64,000 bases of DNA from Bacteroidales bacterium UBA3743 (GTDB lineage: Bacteria; Bacteroidota; Bacteroidia; Bacteroidales; Paludibacteraceae). This document shows, piece after piece, positions 34,313 to 43,741 of this stretch. The DNA is taken from the NCBI GenBank assembly GCA_002371265.1, contig DFGT01000024.1, positions 1 to 64,000 of the forward strand. The letters are read 5' to 3'. The position numbers and the translations under genes were made by a program. Positions within the stretch are counted from its first letter, which is position 1. The number at the start of each line of letters is the position of its first letter. Below the pieces are notes generated by a model. The model was not told the DNA's origin. It saw only the letters and a list, made by a program, of their open reading frames with translations, and did no database searches.

Positions 34313-34341
34313 GAGACGCCAAATTTGGCGTCTCTTTTTTT
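34313..34341 (+). terminator. Terminator of the small lipoprotein gene
   Basis: GAGACGCC-(6 bases AAATTT)-GGCGTCTC followed by TTTTTTT; strong stem. Confidence 0.85.
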
Positions 34342-34484
34342 ACATCACAATCAAATAATAATGTAAGTATGCCCAAGAATGCTTTTTATTTACATTATTA
34401 ATTGAATTTCATGTTTTGCTTATATTTCCCCTTCTTGTTTTATTCATTTCCAATAGTAGCAATTTTATTGTGGTTTTTGAATTA

Positions 34485-35501
34485 TCATTTCATCTCCAAA
34501 TCTATATACACAGGCAAATGGTCGCTAAATCCGTTGGTGGTACAATCTCCTTTGAATGATCTTTTCGGTGCGACGCCGGTCTTATCCTTCTCCAACAGAA
34601 ATTCCCAGAATCCGATCTGTGCACCGTCTTCCGTGACTTCTATCCCTTTCCCATCCAACAATGAGCCTGATACTATTACATGATCCAACACTCCCCAATG
34701 TCCCTGAAATTTGTGTGTGCCGATATCATCACGTCCATTATATTTTGTCATCAGATTGTAGAGTTTTTTACCTTCGTATGGTGCTGACAAATCAATTTCA
34801 GCTCCTAGTGCCTTATTCAAACTCTTATTGTCAAAATAGTCGTTGAAATCTCCGACAATAACGATGTTTGATTCTTTTTGTGATGCGAATAGGCTGTCAA
34901 TTTTATGTCGGACAGCATTCGCAGCTTCAATTCGTTTGAATTCGGATTCCACTTCCCCACCATACCTTGATGGCCAATGATTGACAAACACGGATAATGT
35001 GTCTCCACTCGGTAAAACTCCCGTGGTAAACAGGATATCTCGTGTCGGACGGGAATTCTCAAAATGTAGTTTTATAAACTCTGTCTTTAGCGGTGTGAAT
35101 TTCTCCGGTTGGAATAATAGTGCAACGTCTACTCCTCTTTGGTCTTCACTTTCTTTGTGAAGATATGAATACCCTGCTTTCTTCAGCTGGGTGTTCTGTG
35201 TCAGATCTCTTAAGACTCTTTCATTTTCAATCTCAAGCAGACAAACGATTCCCACGTCGCCCCACTCTCCACATCTTGCGATTACACTCGCTGTGCGATG
35301 AAGTTTTCCAAAATATTTGGATTTTGTCCAATGTTTGGCACTGAATTCCGTGTATTCATAATCTTCTTTCCCTTCATCATGCTCATAATCAAACAGATTT
35401 TCACAATTATACGACATTATCCGCAAATATCTTGTACTGTCGGAAGCAGACAATGAGATAGATACAAATAATAATGACATCAATAACACATAAAATTTCA
35501 T
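34485..35501 (-). CDS. Exported endonuclease/exonuclease/phosphatase family protein
   Basis: A 338-residue EEP-fold hydrolase with a signal peptide (MKFYVLLMSLLFVSISLSAS). Motifs: LRIMSYNCENLFD (metal-site Asn and Glu), CLLEIENERVL, FVNHWPSR, VIVGDFND and a final SDHLPVYIDL (catalytic His). The set is typical of Mg-dependent phosphodiesterases acting on nucleic acids, phospholipids or inositol phosphates; the substrate is not decided by sequence. Last gene of an envelope operon (barrel, Kelch lipoprotein, beta-helix lipoprotein, this gene), 16 bases after the previous stop. Confidence 0.85.
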   Translation of the reverse strand: MKFYVLLMSLLFVSISLSASDSTRYLRIMSYNCENLFDYEHDEGKEDYEYTEFSAKHWTKSKYFGKLHRTASVIARCGEWGDVGIVCLLEIENERVLRDLTQNTQLKKAGYSYLHKESEDQRGVDVALLFQPEKFTPLKTEFIKLHFENSRPTRDILFTTGVLPSGDTLSVFVNHWPSRYGGEVESEFKRIEAANAVRHKIDSLFASQKESNIVIVGDFNDYFDNKSLNKALGAEIDLSAPYEGKKLYNLMTKYNGRDDIGTHKFQGHWGVLDHVIVSGSLLDGKGIEVTEDGAQIGFWEFLLEKDKTGVAPKRSFKGDCTTNGFSDHLPVYIDLEMK

Positions 35502-35517
35502 TTTTTATAAAAATTGA

Positions 35518-36927
35518 TCAATATTCGTATGCTCCGGCGTCAGGCAACTCGTCGTCGACGCGATTTTTTCCAAAAATATCTGTCGCACATTCTGGATACA
35601 ACTTCAATATCGCATCTGATCCTATGGTACGGAAGGAACTTAAAGAGTCTGTCTTGAAATCAACAAAAAAATCATCTATGGATTTATTTGGATCTGAATG
35701 ATAAAATTCTTCTTCAATATTCCATTTGTTGCCGTAATTACGTTCTCCAGCCAAAGAATCTTTCTGACTTATAGCACAGCAAGCTATATCAAGACGGAAT
35801 GTGTTTCCATTCAAGCTGTCTTTCAAATTGTGAGCAACATTGTCGATGACGTTGCTTTTTGATCCGCTGATGACGGAATTGTTCAATTCTACTGATAATG
35901 AATCTTTTTTATTCAAGTAAAGTGCTGGATTTTTTCCGGATAATCCATAAGTCAGGTATGAAGCTATTGTGCAGTGGTTAAACAGATATTTGCCATCTGT
36001 GAGATAGACATTATAATATCCTCCATTTGCAAAAAGAGTGTTGTAGGCATAAATTTGAGATGCTTCAGAGACTAATGTTCCTTGTTTTGCATTATAAATT
36101 TGTGAATTACCTACGATGACTTTTCTATCCACAAATGCGGAATCCACCACCAAACATTGATATGCTCCGATAATATTTGTTGAAATTATCTTGCAATCTC
36201 CTGATTTCTGCGACAACCACACTCCTTTCCAGTTGCCAGGCGCAAGATAATATTTAGTGTCCCTAAATAAATAATCTCCACGGAAATATCTCATTTCAAT
36301 CTGATTGTCAACTTCTCCATTACAATTCAACGAACCATCGACATACAGACTTGCACCATTATAGAAGTAGAGTCTTACCCCGGCGTCAATATTAAGTGTC
36401 GCTCCCTCCTCTACTTTTAGTGTGTCTTTTACAAAATATGGCTGTGAGCCTGAAAGAGTAGTGTCGGATGTGACGACAAAATGGTCTAGAATGATCGGTG
36501 TCTCGCTGAATGCGGATAGATAAACATAATCCACATTGCCATTGTATGAAAATGATATGGAATCAAGCAGAGCAAACGGTATTTCTGACCCACTGCGGTC
36601 TCCATTAGTCTGGACAAAGATAAACATGCTGTCACCGTCTGCAATTTCTATATTCGTTACGTTATGCGAATTCCTTCCATTAATGTTGACCATGAAATAG
36701 TCGTTTGATGAAGCGTAATTAATTGATGAGATTTTTATCTTTTCTCCTGATTTGTTGTACACTTTCAGTGTCTGGTATGGGGTTGTCAGACCTCCAAGTA
36801 TGGTGTCGAAACTTATTGTATCTGCTGAATACACAAGTCTATATTGGGGGTCGGTAGTTATTTCATCATCTTTGCATGACGCAAAGGCAACAAATAATAA
36901 AAATATGTAAAAAACTAATTTTTTCAC
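35518..36927 (-). CDS. Right-handed beta-helix lipoprotein
   Basis: A 469-residue lipoprotein starting with GTG at 36927, which overlaps the previous stop as GTGA. Lipobox LLFVAFASC (Cys18), then KDDE. The N-terminal 130 residues look like an Ig/ASH-type domain (TLKVYNKSGEKIKISSINYAS). From about residue 150 a right-handed beta-helix pattern runs to 430 (EEGATLNIDAGVRLYFYNGASLYVDGSLNCNG, and later short N-rich rungs). The C-terminus, LPDAGAYEY, is typical of this family. No catalytic motif is visible. Surface display is expected from the operon and the acidic post-Cys residues. Confidence 0.8.
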   Translation of the reverse strand: MKKLVFYIFLLFVAFASCKDDEITTDPQYRLVYSADTISFDTILGGLTTPYQTLKVYNKSGEKIKISSINYASSNDYFMVNINGRNSHNVTNIEIADGDSMFIFVQTNGDRSGSEIPFALLDSISFSYNGNVDYVYLSAFSETPIILDHFVVTSDTTLSGSQPYFVKDTLKVEEGATLNIDAGVRLYFYNGASLYVDGSLNCNGEVDNQIEMRYFRGDYLFRDTKYYLAPGNWKGVWLSQKSGDCKIISTNIIGAYQCLVVDSAFVDRKVIVGNSQIYNAKQGTLVSEASQIYAYNTLFANGGYYNVYLTDGKYLFNHCTIASYLTYGLSGKNPALYLNKKDSLSVELNNSVISGSKSNVIDNVAHNLKDSLNGNTFRLDIACCAISQKDSLAGERNYGNKWNIEEEFYHSDPNKSIDDFFVDFKTDSLSSFRTIGSDAILKLYPECATDIFGKNRVDDELPDAGAYEY

Positions 36928-38213
36928 TTTATCGAATATTTTAAGACGCTTTTTTGTGGTGCATTGACATCATTTTCACCACAAACTAAATAGAAAGAAC
37001 CGTTAAGCACAAACGAAGATGATTTCTTACGAATCTCGCCAAAAGATCCCATTGTGCTCCACTCTTTTCCATCGAAAGACATGAACAATGATTCTTTACC
37101 CATCTCTCCCTCTCCTCCTGCGACGTAGCATTTATCGTCAGATGAGAATCCAGATGAATAAATCAACACTTCGCAGCCTGAGTAAGCGATGCTCCATGAA
37201 TCAGAAGCCAAATCATACTTATATAAATCTGTATTTTTTAGATTCTCCTTTTGGTTGTAACCTCCGCCGACATACACATCTCCCTTCAGTGTGAATGTGT
37301 AACAGCCGGTCAAAGCCAATGGAAAATCATTTTTCTGCACCCATGAGTTGTTTTGTGGGTCATAGCACCAAATTTCATTTGTGTATGCATCTTTTTCTTT
37401 ATAACCGCCCACAACATATCCTTTGCCGTCTATGACAAATGACACGGAACCAGTTCTTCCGATTCCAGGGAATGGTTGTAATTCTTTCCACTTGTCGTTT
37501 ACAACTTCATAAGCATATGTGGTTGTATTATAGCCGTTTATAGATGGATCGTAATATCTGCCTAAAGACACATATGCTACATCGTCAATAACGAAACTGA
37601 TTGCCATGTCTAATCCAGTCGACGGGAATCCACTCAACTGACTCCATTTGTCTGTTGTGGGATCATATTGCCATAAGTCGTTGTAGTATTTGTCCTCTCC
37701 TCTTGATGTACTTTTTCCAAGTCCATAATATCCTTTGTCTTTAAGAGAAAAGGCGATTCCTCCACTTCGTAGTCCTCCTGTAAATGGAGCGACCTGCGAC
37801 CATACATTGGCAAGATTGAAATTTTTGTCAATATTAAATGATTTGGTCTGTGTAGTCACATGACTCAGATAGTTTCCTATTTTATATGAGTAGTAATATT
37901 TTGTATCACGTTTCAAACCAGGAACCACACAAATAAATGTGTCGTTCATAGCATTCACATTTTTTGCCTGAATTTCTGTGGCGTGAGACATATCAATGTC
38001 CTCTGAAATCTTCAGTGTCACATAATCAATACTAGACTTATCGACATCACACTCCACAACAGCTCTGATTGTGACTCCGACAACTGTGTCTGCGCCTACA
38101 ATCTGGGTGTTTACATCTACATTATGTATGGCTGGTTCTGAATCATCATGACACGCTGAAAAAGCGAGCACCGTCAACAGAAACAATATATATTCACTCA
38201 ATCTTTTTCTCAT
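36924..38213 (-). CDS. Kelch-repeat lipoprotein
   Basis: A 429-residue lipoprotein: lipobox LTVLAFSAC (Cys21) and HDDSE. Residues about 30-125 resemble a fibronectin type III-like domain (LKISEDIDMSHATEI, PGLKRDTKYYYSYKIGNY). Residues 135-429 form a Kelch beta-propeller with repeated G-(Y/V)-x-GLG or GG-(Y/E) strands followed by NDLWQYDPTTDKWSQL, NEIWCYDPQNNSWVQK and TDLYKYDLASDSWSI. Propellers of this kind bind glycans or proteins. It sits between an outer-membrane barrel protein and the beta-helix lipoprotein on one transcript. Confidence 0.88.
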   Translation of the reverse strand: MRKRLSEYILFLLTVLAFSACHDDSEPAIHNVDVNTQIVGADTVVGVTIRAVVECDVDKSSIDYVTLKISEDIDMSHATEIQAKNVNAMNDTFICVVPGLKRDTKYYYSYKIGNYLSHVTTQTKSFNIDKNFNLANVWSQVAPFTGGLRSGGIAFSLKDKGYYGLGKSTSRGEDKYYNDLWQYDPTTDKWSQLSGFPSTGLDMAISFVIDDVAYVSLGRYYDPSINGYNTTTYAYEVVNDKWKELQPFPGIGRTGSVSFVIDGKGYVVGGYKEKDAYTNEIWCYDPQNNSWVQKNDFPLALTGCYTFTLKGDVYVGGGYNQKENLKNTDLYKYDLASDSWSIAYSGCEVLIYSSGFSSDDKCYVAGGEGEMGKESLFMSFDGKEWSTMGSFGEIRKKSSSFVLNGSFYLVCGENDVNAPQKSVLKYSIK

Positions 38214-38216
38214 ACC

Positions 38217-38834
38217 TTAAAATCTATATCCCAATCCTACTCTAAAATCAGCAAGTTTGAACTTGGTTGTGTTTAATCCTAGTTTTACTAGCAGTTTGTT
38301 GAAATTGGCAATCGCTCCAAAATCAAATGTCCAGCCTTCTGTACTATTGTCGTCAACAATAAGTAGTTCGCCATCAACTGTCTCAAACATCAATCGACGC
38401 CATGAATAGCCTCCTCCTGCATATACACATAGTTTTGGCATGATCTTATATGTAGCTCCTCCGACCAAACTTAATCTGGATACTTCTTTATTTCCAGACA
38501 AGAATGCTTGTTTGCCATTTTCATCAAATCCGTTTTTATTAATATGGTATTCAAGAGGCTTATTGAAATTGAAATTTGTATGTGCAGTGATATATCCACC
38601 CCATGTCTCCATATAAGCTATTGTGATACCGAATGTTGGATCACAATATGATGTCAATCCAAATTCTCCCAAAGCATATACATGTTTGGCATCAATATCC
38701 ACCACCGATATTGTGTCACTTGAAAGTGAATCGACAGGAATATAATCATCATCTTCATACATGTCATTTTGTGCAGAAGTTGATGCTATAGATAATAATA
38801 ATGCTGATATGATTAATAATATACTTTTCCTCAT
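38217..38834 (-). CDS. Outer-membrane beta-barrel protein
   Basis: A 205-residue exported protein from ATG 38834 (signal peptide MRKSILLIISALLLSIASTSAQ). After an acidic segment (EDDDYIPVDSLSSD) come alternating polar/hydrophobic strands ending in the outer-membrane C-terminal pattern ADFRVGLGYRF, with a terminal Phe. The ATG at 38867 would add 11 residues before the signal and is disfavoured. First gene of the four-gene envelope operon; likely the membrane anchor or pore for the lipoproteins downstream, by inference. Confidence 0.8.
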   Translation of the reverse strand: MRKSILLIISALLLSIASTSAQNDMYEDDDYIPVDSLSSDTISVVDIDAKHVYALGEFGLTSYCDPTFGITIAYMETWGGYITAHTNFNFNKPLEYHINKNGFDENGKQAFLSGNKEVSRLSLVGGATYKIMPKLCVYAGGGYSWRRLMFETVDGELLIVDDNSTEGWTFDFGAIANFNKLLVKLGLNTTKFKLADFRVGLGYRF

Positions 38835-38930
38835 GCTAATAAAATATCTACAAATATAACAAAACATTTGAATAATAAATGTATAAATGAGAAAAATGAG
38901 GCTGTACTGTTTCTAAATGTCATAACTGAA

Positions 38931-40553
38931 TTATAGTCCAAACGGTGCTTTATCCTCAAATGTCATCTCTTTTTTTGTGGATGGATGCTCAAATGTGATT
39001 TTTTCTGCGTGAAGCATAAGTCTGCAAACAATTGATTTGCTGCCATATAACCTATCTCCCACAATTGGGGCATCTGCACCTTCCTTGCACGAAAGATGCA
39101 CTCGTATCTGATGTGTCCTTCCTGTACGTGGATAAACATCAATCAAAGCCTTTCCCTCTTTTTCATTCACCACCTTATAATATGTCTCTGCATATAATCC
39201 ATATTCTCGACTGATCATCTGCATTGGTCTGTTTGTGATGTCTGGAGCAAGAGGCAAAATGATGGTCTGCTCTTTTTTAGACGGGATTTTTTCCGTCAGC
39301 GCCACATATTTTTTCTTGATTGAATGGTTTTCAAACTGTTTTTGAAGATGATGATAAGCATTGATATTCAATGCTATGACCATAATACCTGAAGTGTCTT
39401 GATCCAGTCGGTGAACGATTTTGGGTCCGGAATAGTCACGACATATGTTTTCAGCCCAAGTTTCCACACTTGTTTGACACTCTTTTCCTCGTACACTCAA
39501 AAGTCCTGATGGTTTTGAAATGACTAATATGTCATCGTCACGGTATAGCGTCTTGATTTCCTCATTTTCATAATCAAAATCAAGTTTGTTTTTTTCCAAA
39601 TCCACTCCTTCCAGCATGAAGTCCATTATAGGCAAACATTTGGATCTGCATGCGTGATAGTATGTGCCTGAGTGTCGCACTCTTCCAGACGGAGAGTCTC
39701 CAATCCAAAACTCAGCCATACTGATTGGTTGATAATCATTGCGATATGCATATTCAAGCAGACGTGGGGCAGCACACTCTCCTGCTCCAGTCGGAGGCAT
39801 TGATTCGTCGCTGAAGATGTCGAGCAACGTCTTCTCATCTCCTTTGGTGTTATGAAAACGGAAGTCTCTGAAGATTCGTCTCTGAAGATTTCTAGATTTT
39901 TCTTCCCGTTGTTTTTTTAGATTATCAATCTGATTTTTCAATTGGTCGACGGGAATATTAGCAGCCAGTTTAGCTTTTACAACCTCCTGCTTTAGTCGTT
40001 TTAGCTGGTTTTTCTGCGTCGAACTTTCATTATTCATCTTTTGGATTTCCTCAGCTGTGGCAGTCGGACGAAGTGAGTCACGCAGAATCTTCTGTTGCTT
40101 TGTAAATTCTTGATATTCAGCAAGACGTGTCTCACACTCTACCACTACGGAATTTTTATTCACCATAGCTGATTCAAGTTTCAACACTTCTTCCAGATTT
40201 TTTATTTCTTTGTTGATGCCTGAAATCTCTTTTTCTCCATTTCTGTAATATGAATCTGGTGTAAGAATATCAAAAACAGGTGGCACAAAACCAGGATGCT
40301 CATTTTTACCAAACAATTGTCCGGAGAATGACAGTAGGTAACCAATTTCGCCATTCGAATTCTTCACCACTAGCACTCCAATCATCTTACCCTTTTGTAA
40401 TTCCGTCTTCAACGCATCATCAGAGTCGAGATTAGTTAGAAAATCTTTGTATGCGTCAAGGACAGCGTCGGATGGAAGATACGAAAATGGATCCCCAAGC
40501 TTCTCTGGCAATGATGAAAATTGTTTTTTATGGAATGGTGATGAGAAAAACAT
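38931..40553 (-). CDS. RluA-family pseudouridine synthase with long N-terminal extension
   Basis: A 540-residue protein. The C-terminal 210 residues are an RluA-type catalytic domain: ILVISKPSGLLSVRG, the catalytic HRLDQDTSGIMVIA near residue 380, and GRTHQIRVH. Substrates in the family are rRNA or tRNA uridines (RluA modifies 23S U746 and tRNA U32). The N-terminal half is a Lys/Glu-rich coiled coil (about residues 105-225) between two globular parts; this long form is found in Bacteroidetes. Single gene upstream of aspS on the minus strand. Confidence 0.88.
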   Translation of the reverse strand: MFFSSPFHKKQFSSLPEKLGDPFSYLPSDAVLDAYKDFLTNLDSDDALKTELQKGKMIGVLVVKNSNGEIGYLLSFSGQLFGKNEHPGFVPPVFDILTPDSYYRNGEKEISGINKEIKNLEEVLKLESAMVNKNSVVVECETRLAEYQEFTKQQKILRDSLRPTATAEEIQKMNNESSTQKNQLKRLKQEVVKAKLAANIPVDQLKNQIDNLKKQREEKSRNLQRRIFRDFRFHNTKGDEKTLLDIFSDESMPPTGAGECAAPRLLEYAYRNDYQPISMAEFWIGDSPSGRVRHSGTYYHACRSKCLPIMDFMLEGVDLEKNKLDFDYENEEIKTLYRDDDILVISKPSGLLSVRGKECQTSVETWAENICRDYSGPKIVHRLDQDTSGIMVIALNINAYHHLQKQFENHSIKKKYVALTEKIPSKKEQTIILPLAPDITNRPMQMISREYGLYAETYYKVVNEKEGKALIDVYPRTGRTHQIRVHLSCKEGADAPIVGDRLYGSKSIVCRLMLHAEKITFEHPSTKKEMTFEDKAPFGL

Positions 40554-40599
40554 TAAATTACGATAAACGATATACGAAAGACGAATTATGAATTATGAA

Positions 40600-40634
40600 T
40601 TAAAAGAGGGAGGTCCTCATTACAAGTTCCTCCC
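40600..40634 (-). terminator. Possible terminator of aspS
   Basis: On the minus strand GGGAGG-(15 bases)-CCTCCC followed by TCTTTT, 27 bases after the aspS stop. The loop is large and the T run interrupted. Confidence 0.45.
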
Positions 40635-40660
40635 CCATTTATCCAAACAATCAATTATTA

Positions 40661-42439
40661 TCACTCTTTGATGTCTACCTTCAAGCACAACTCTTCAAGC
40701 TGAGCATCGTCGATAACTGATGGACAATCCATCATAGTGTCACGACCTGAATTGTTTTTAGGGAATGCGATACAGTCGCGGATAGAATCCAAACCAGCAA
40801 GCATAGACACAACACGGTCAAGACCGAAAGCCAAACCTGCGTGAGGTGGTGCTCCGTATTTGAATGCTGTCATCAAGCAACCGAACTGATCCTGAGCCTT
40901 TTCCTGTGTAAATCCAAGAAGCTGGAACATCTTGTTCTGCAACTCTGAATCATGGATACGTACACTACCACCACCAAGCTCAACACCGTTCATAGCCAAA
41001 TCGTATGCGTTAGCACGTACACGGCCTGGATCAGAATCAAGATACTGAACATCCTCAAGTTTTGGACTTGTGAATGGGTGATGCATAGCGTAGAAACGTT
41101 GGTCTTCTTCATTCCACTCGAACAATGGGAAGTCGATAACCCAAAGTGGAGCAAACTTGTTCTTGTCGCGAAGCTCAAGTCTGTCACCCATTTCTAGACG
41201 CAAAGTGTTCATTTGTCCACGAACTTTCATTGCATCGTCGCCACACAAAATCAAAATCAAATCACCTGCCTTAGCCTGTGCTTTGTCCGCAATCTTACGC
41301 AAAGAAGCCTCGTCGTAGAATTTGTCGACGCTGCTCTTGATTGTGCCGTCTTCCTTCATCTGGATGTAAACCAATCCTTTGGCACCAACCTGAGGACGTT
41401 TTACAAACTCTGTCATCTGGTCTAATTGCTTTCTTGTCCAAGATGCGCAACCGTTAGCACAGATAGCTACGACGAAATTAGCACCGTCGAAAACAGGGAA
41501 TGAATGGCCAGAAACCAAGTCCTCACCACCCTCTTTTGTATTTTTAAGTTCTACAAACTCCATGCCAAAACGCATGTCTGGCTTATCAGAACCGAAACGC
41601 TTCATACATTCATGCCAAGTCAAACGAGGGAATGAATCTGTGAATTCAACGCCTCTTGCATATTTGAAGATGTGCTTGATCATACCCTCAAACATCTGAA
41701 GAACATCCTCTTGCTCCACGTAACTCATTTCGCAGTCGATCTGAGTAAACTCTGGCTGACGGTCAGCACGCAAATCCTCATCACGGAAACATTTCACAAT
41801 CTGGAAATAACGGTCGATACCGCCCACCATCAAAAGCTGCTTAAACTGCTGTGGACTCTGAGGAAGAGCGTAGAACTGTCCCTGATTCATACGTGATGGC
41901 ACAACGAAGTCGCGCGCTCCTTCAGGAGTAGACTTGATAAGCACTGGAGTCTCAACCTCTAGGAATCCTTGAGAGTCAAGGTAGCGGCGAGTCTCAAACG
42001 CGATATTATGACGCAATACAAGGTTGTTGAGAACAGGCTTTCTTCTCAAGTCAAGATAACGGTACTGCATTCTCAAATCGTCACCACCGTCTGAATTATC
42101 TTCGATTGTGAATGGAGGCACCTCACTTTTGCTAAGCACCTTCATGTTGTCGGCTATAATCTCAATCTCACCTGTAGGGATCTGAGTGTTCTTGTTGCTA
42201 CGCTCACAAACCTTACCTGTAACTTGAATGACCCACTCACGACCAATATGGTTAGCCTGAGCTGTAAGATCTGCATTCTTACCTTCGTCGAACACAATCT
42301 GAGTGATACCGTAACGATCGCGAAGATCAACGAATGTCATACCACCCATTTTTCTGACTTTCTGTACCCAGCCAGCAAGTTTCACCTCGCTGCCTACATT
42401 GCTAAGCCTAAGCTCACCACAAGTATTGCTTCTATACAT
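40661..42439 (-). CDS. aspS: Aspartyl-tRNA synthetase (AspS)
   Basis: A 592-residue class IIb synthetase charging tRNA-Asp. Order: OB-fold anticodon domain (residues 1-110), class II motif 1 ([15 protein letters not shown]), motif 2 ([18 protein letters not shown]), the bacterial GAD insertion (about 290-420), and motif 3 ([13 protein letters not shown]). Length equals typical bacterial AspRS (about 585-600). Monocistronic, with no T-box; upstream is divergent to the antitoxin gene. Confidence 0.97.
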   Translation of the reverse strand: MYRSNTCGELRLSNVGSEVKLAGWVQKVRKMGGMTFVDLRDRYGITQIVFDEGKNADLTAQANHIGREWVIQVTGKVCERSNKNTQIPTGEIEIIADNMKVLSKSEVPPFTIEDNSDGGDDLRMQYRYLDLRRKPVLNNLVLRHNIAFETRRYLDSQGFLEVETPVLIKSTPEGARDFVVPSRMNQGQFYALPQSPQQFKQLLMVGGIDRYFQIVKCFRDEDLRADRQPEFTQIDCEMSYVEQEDVLQMFEGMIKHIFKYARGVEFTDSFPRLTWHECMKRFGSDKPDMRFGMEFVELKNTKEGGEDLVSGHSFPVFDGANFVVAICANGCASWTRKQLDQMTEFVKRPQVGAKGLVYIQMKEDGTIKSSVDKFYDEASLRKIADKAQAKAGDLILILCGDDAMKVRGQMNTLRLEMGDRLELRDKNKFAPLWVIDFPLFEWNEEDQRFYAMHHPFTSPKLEDVQYLDSDPGRVRANAYDLAMNGVELGGGSVRIHDSELQNKMFQLLGFTQEKAQDQFGCLMTAFKYGAPPHAGLAFGLDRVVSMLAGLDSIRDCIAFPKNNSGRDTMMDCPSVIDDAQLEELCLKVDIKE

Positions 42440-42536
42440 AATTTTTATATTCGAATTTCTATTTCAAAAACTCCACAAATTTCGCAAAAAAAATCCAATA
42501 AAAGTGTATATGGCAAAGATTTTTGAGAAAAAAAAG

Positions 42537-42544
42537 TATATTTG
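42537..42544 (+). promoter_or_regulatory. Candidate -7 element for the antitoxin gene
   Basis: TATATTTG fits TAnnTTTG and lies 91 bases before the start. The -33 region is ambiguous. Confidence 0.35.
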
Positions 42545-42634
42545 CATTAAGTATAGTTATTTAGGAATTACAAAGGACAAAAAGTCAGAGTGGTTCCCTT
42601 ATTTTGAGAAATATTAATATAAAAATTACAGGTT

Positions 42635-42895
42635 ATGACAGTAGCAGAAATGAAAATTAGTAACAGGGAAAGGCTTGACAAACTTGAAGCCTTAGACCCA
42701 GAAAAGCTGAACGACATTTTAAACTATGTGTTCAGCAAGTTAGTCTCTATGCCTAATGAGGAGGAAAAGAAATCAAAAGAAAAAGAAAAAAAAGGTTGGG
42801 CAGATGATTACTTTGGTATATGGAACGATATGCCAGAAGAAACAATTAATGAAATCTTATCATCTAGAACCAGAAAAGAACCGATTGATTTATGA
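42635..42895 (+). CDS. Antitoxin of a PIN-type toxin-antitoxin pair
   Basis: An 86-residue acidic/basic protein just upstream of a PIN-domain gene, its stop overlapping the next start (ATGA at 42892-42895). The core KISNRERLDKLEALDPEKLNDILNYVF could form the N-terminal helical domain; the middle is Lys/Glu-rich and the C-terminal WADDYFGIWNDMPEETINEILSSR resembles a toxin-binding peptide. No DNA-binding motif is obvious. The antitoxin call rests on neighbourhood and size. Confidence 0.7.
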   Translation: MTVAEMKISNRERLDKLEALDPEKLNDILNYVFSKLVSMPNEEEKKSKEKEKKGWADDYFGIWNDMPEETINEILSSRTRKEPIDL

Positions 42896-43161
42896 ATGGC
42901 GTATTGTTGGATACATGCACTTGTATTGAATTGTTTAGATCGAACAGAAACATATTGAATAAACTTAATAGTATCAGTAGAGATTTATGTTATGTTTCAG
43001 AAATTGTGGTAGCAGAATTATATATTGGTGCAGAAAGGAGTGTCAGAAAAGAATATGAATTTAATAGAATCAATAGCTTTCTTTCAAAAATCAATATTCT
43101 TCCTATTTCCAATTCAATCAGAAGATTTGCAAAAGAAAAAGCTCGATTGCAAAAAACATAA
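42892..43161 (+). pseudogene. Truncated VapC-like PIN-domain toxin
   Basis: An 89-residue fragment of a PIN ribonuclease. It starts normally (LLDTCTCIELFR with the first acidic residue Asp7, then SEIVVAELYIGAE with the second acid) but stops after KEKARLQKT. Full PIN toxins are about 130 residues and carry two more acids in a DFDLLIA-type stretch, which is missing. The break coincides with a strong palindrome (43162-43185) used as a terminator by the opposite gene, so the 3' end of the toxin gene has probably been lost there. The protein is expected to be inactive. Confidence 0.65.
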
Positions 43162-43185
43162 AGAGACGCACGACCGTGCGTCTCT
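43156..43185 (-). terminator. Palindromic terminator at the end of the TerB-like operon
   Basis: AGAGACGCACG-AC-CGTGCGTCTCT, an 11-bp perfect stem. Read from the minus strand it is followed by TTTATGTTTTTT, so it ends the operon that finishes with the TerB-like gene. Hairpins starting GAGACGC recur as terminators in this window (32584, 34313, 47329). Confidence 0.75.
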
Positions 43186-43219
43186 ACACATGATGACCAT
43201 CAATTTTGCTTTCATAAAT

Positions 43220-43621
43220 TCATTTTTCAGAATTCGTCTCATTGCCCTCAATTTGAATCTGAGGATTGTTCTGACACACAGATGCGATTGCAAGCACGAA
43301 TGCGGACTGTGGCAATCCCAATGCGTTGTTGATCTTGTTGAGAAATTCTACCTCCTGCAGTTTCAGTTTGTTGTCTGCCAAAGCCACAAGAATACACGAC
43401 TGCATCAAAACAAGTTTGTTTTCAGCTGCGACGGTTCTTGCGATCGCTTCTGCTGAATCATGTTGATACATCTTAGTCTTAATAGCCTTCGCTACTGCTT
43501 CAGTGTCCAATTTCAACCCATCTGCAAGAAAAACGATTGTATCAACTTCTTTTTGTTCCATCTCTCTATCGGCTTTCACAGTTGCCACTGTCAATGCCAC
43601 AAATTGCTCTAAGAAATCCAT
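43220..43621 (-). CDS. TerB-like protein
   Basis: A 133-residue all-helical protein resembling the TerB fold: FVALTVATVKADREMEQKEVDTIVFLADGLKLD followed by ILVALADNKLKLQEVEFLNKINNALGLP. In both halves acidic residues follow the (K)AD and AD(N) positions, as in the metal-binding EF-like sites of TerB. TerB modules occur in tellurite and phage-stress response systems. It is the last gene on the strand after the ATPase and VWA protein, with a 120-base gap. Confidence 0.7.
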   Translation of the reverse strand: MDFLEQFVALTVATVKADREMEQKEVDTIVFLADGLKLDTEAVAKAIKTKMYQHDSAEAIARTVAAENKLVLMQSCILVALADNKLKLQEVEFLNKINNALGLPQSAFVLAIASVCQNNPQIQIEGNETNSEK

Positions 43622-43741
43622 ATTTTATTTTTTAGTTATTACTACGCTTTGTTTATGTTTCTCAATAATAATACAAATTTTTATAATTAGTTTAATTGAG
43701 ATGCTTTATTTAACATTAATTAATATGAATCGTCGTATTTT

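Noticed and set aside
42892..43161. Functional VapC toxin
   Set aside because: It lacks the C-terminal third with the remaining acidic residues.
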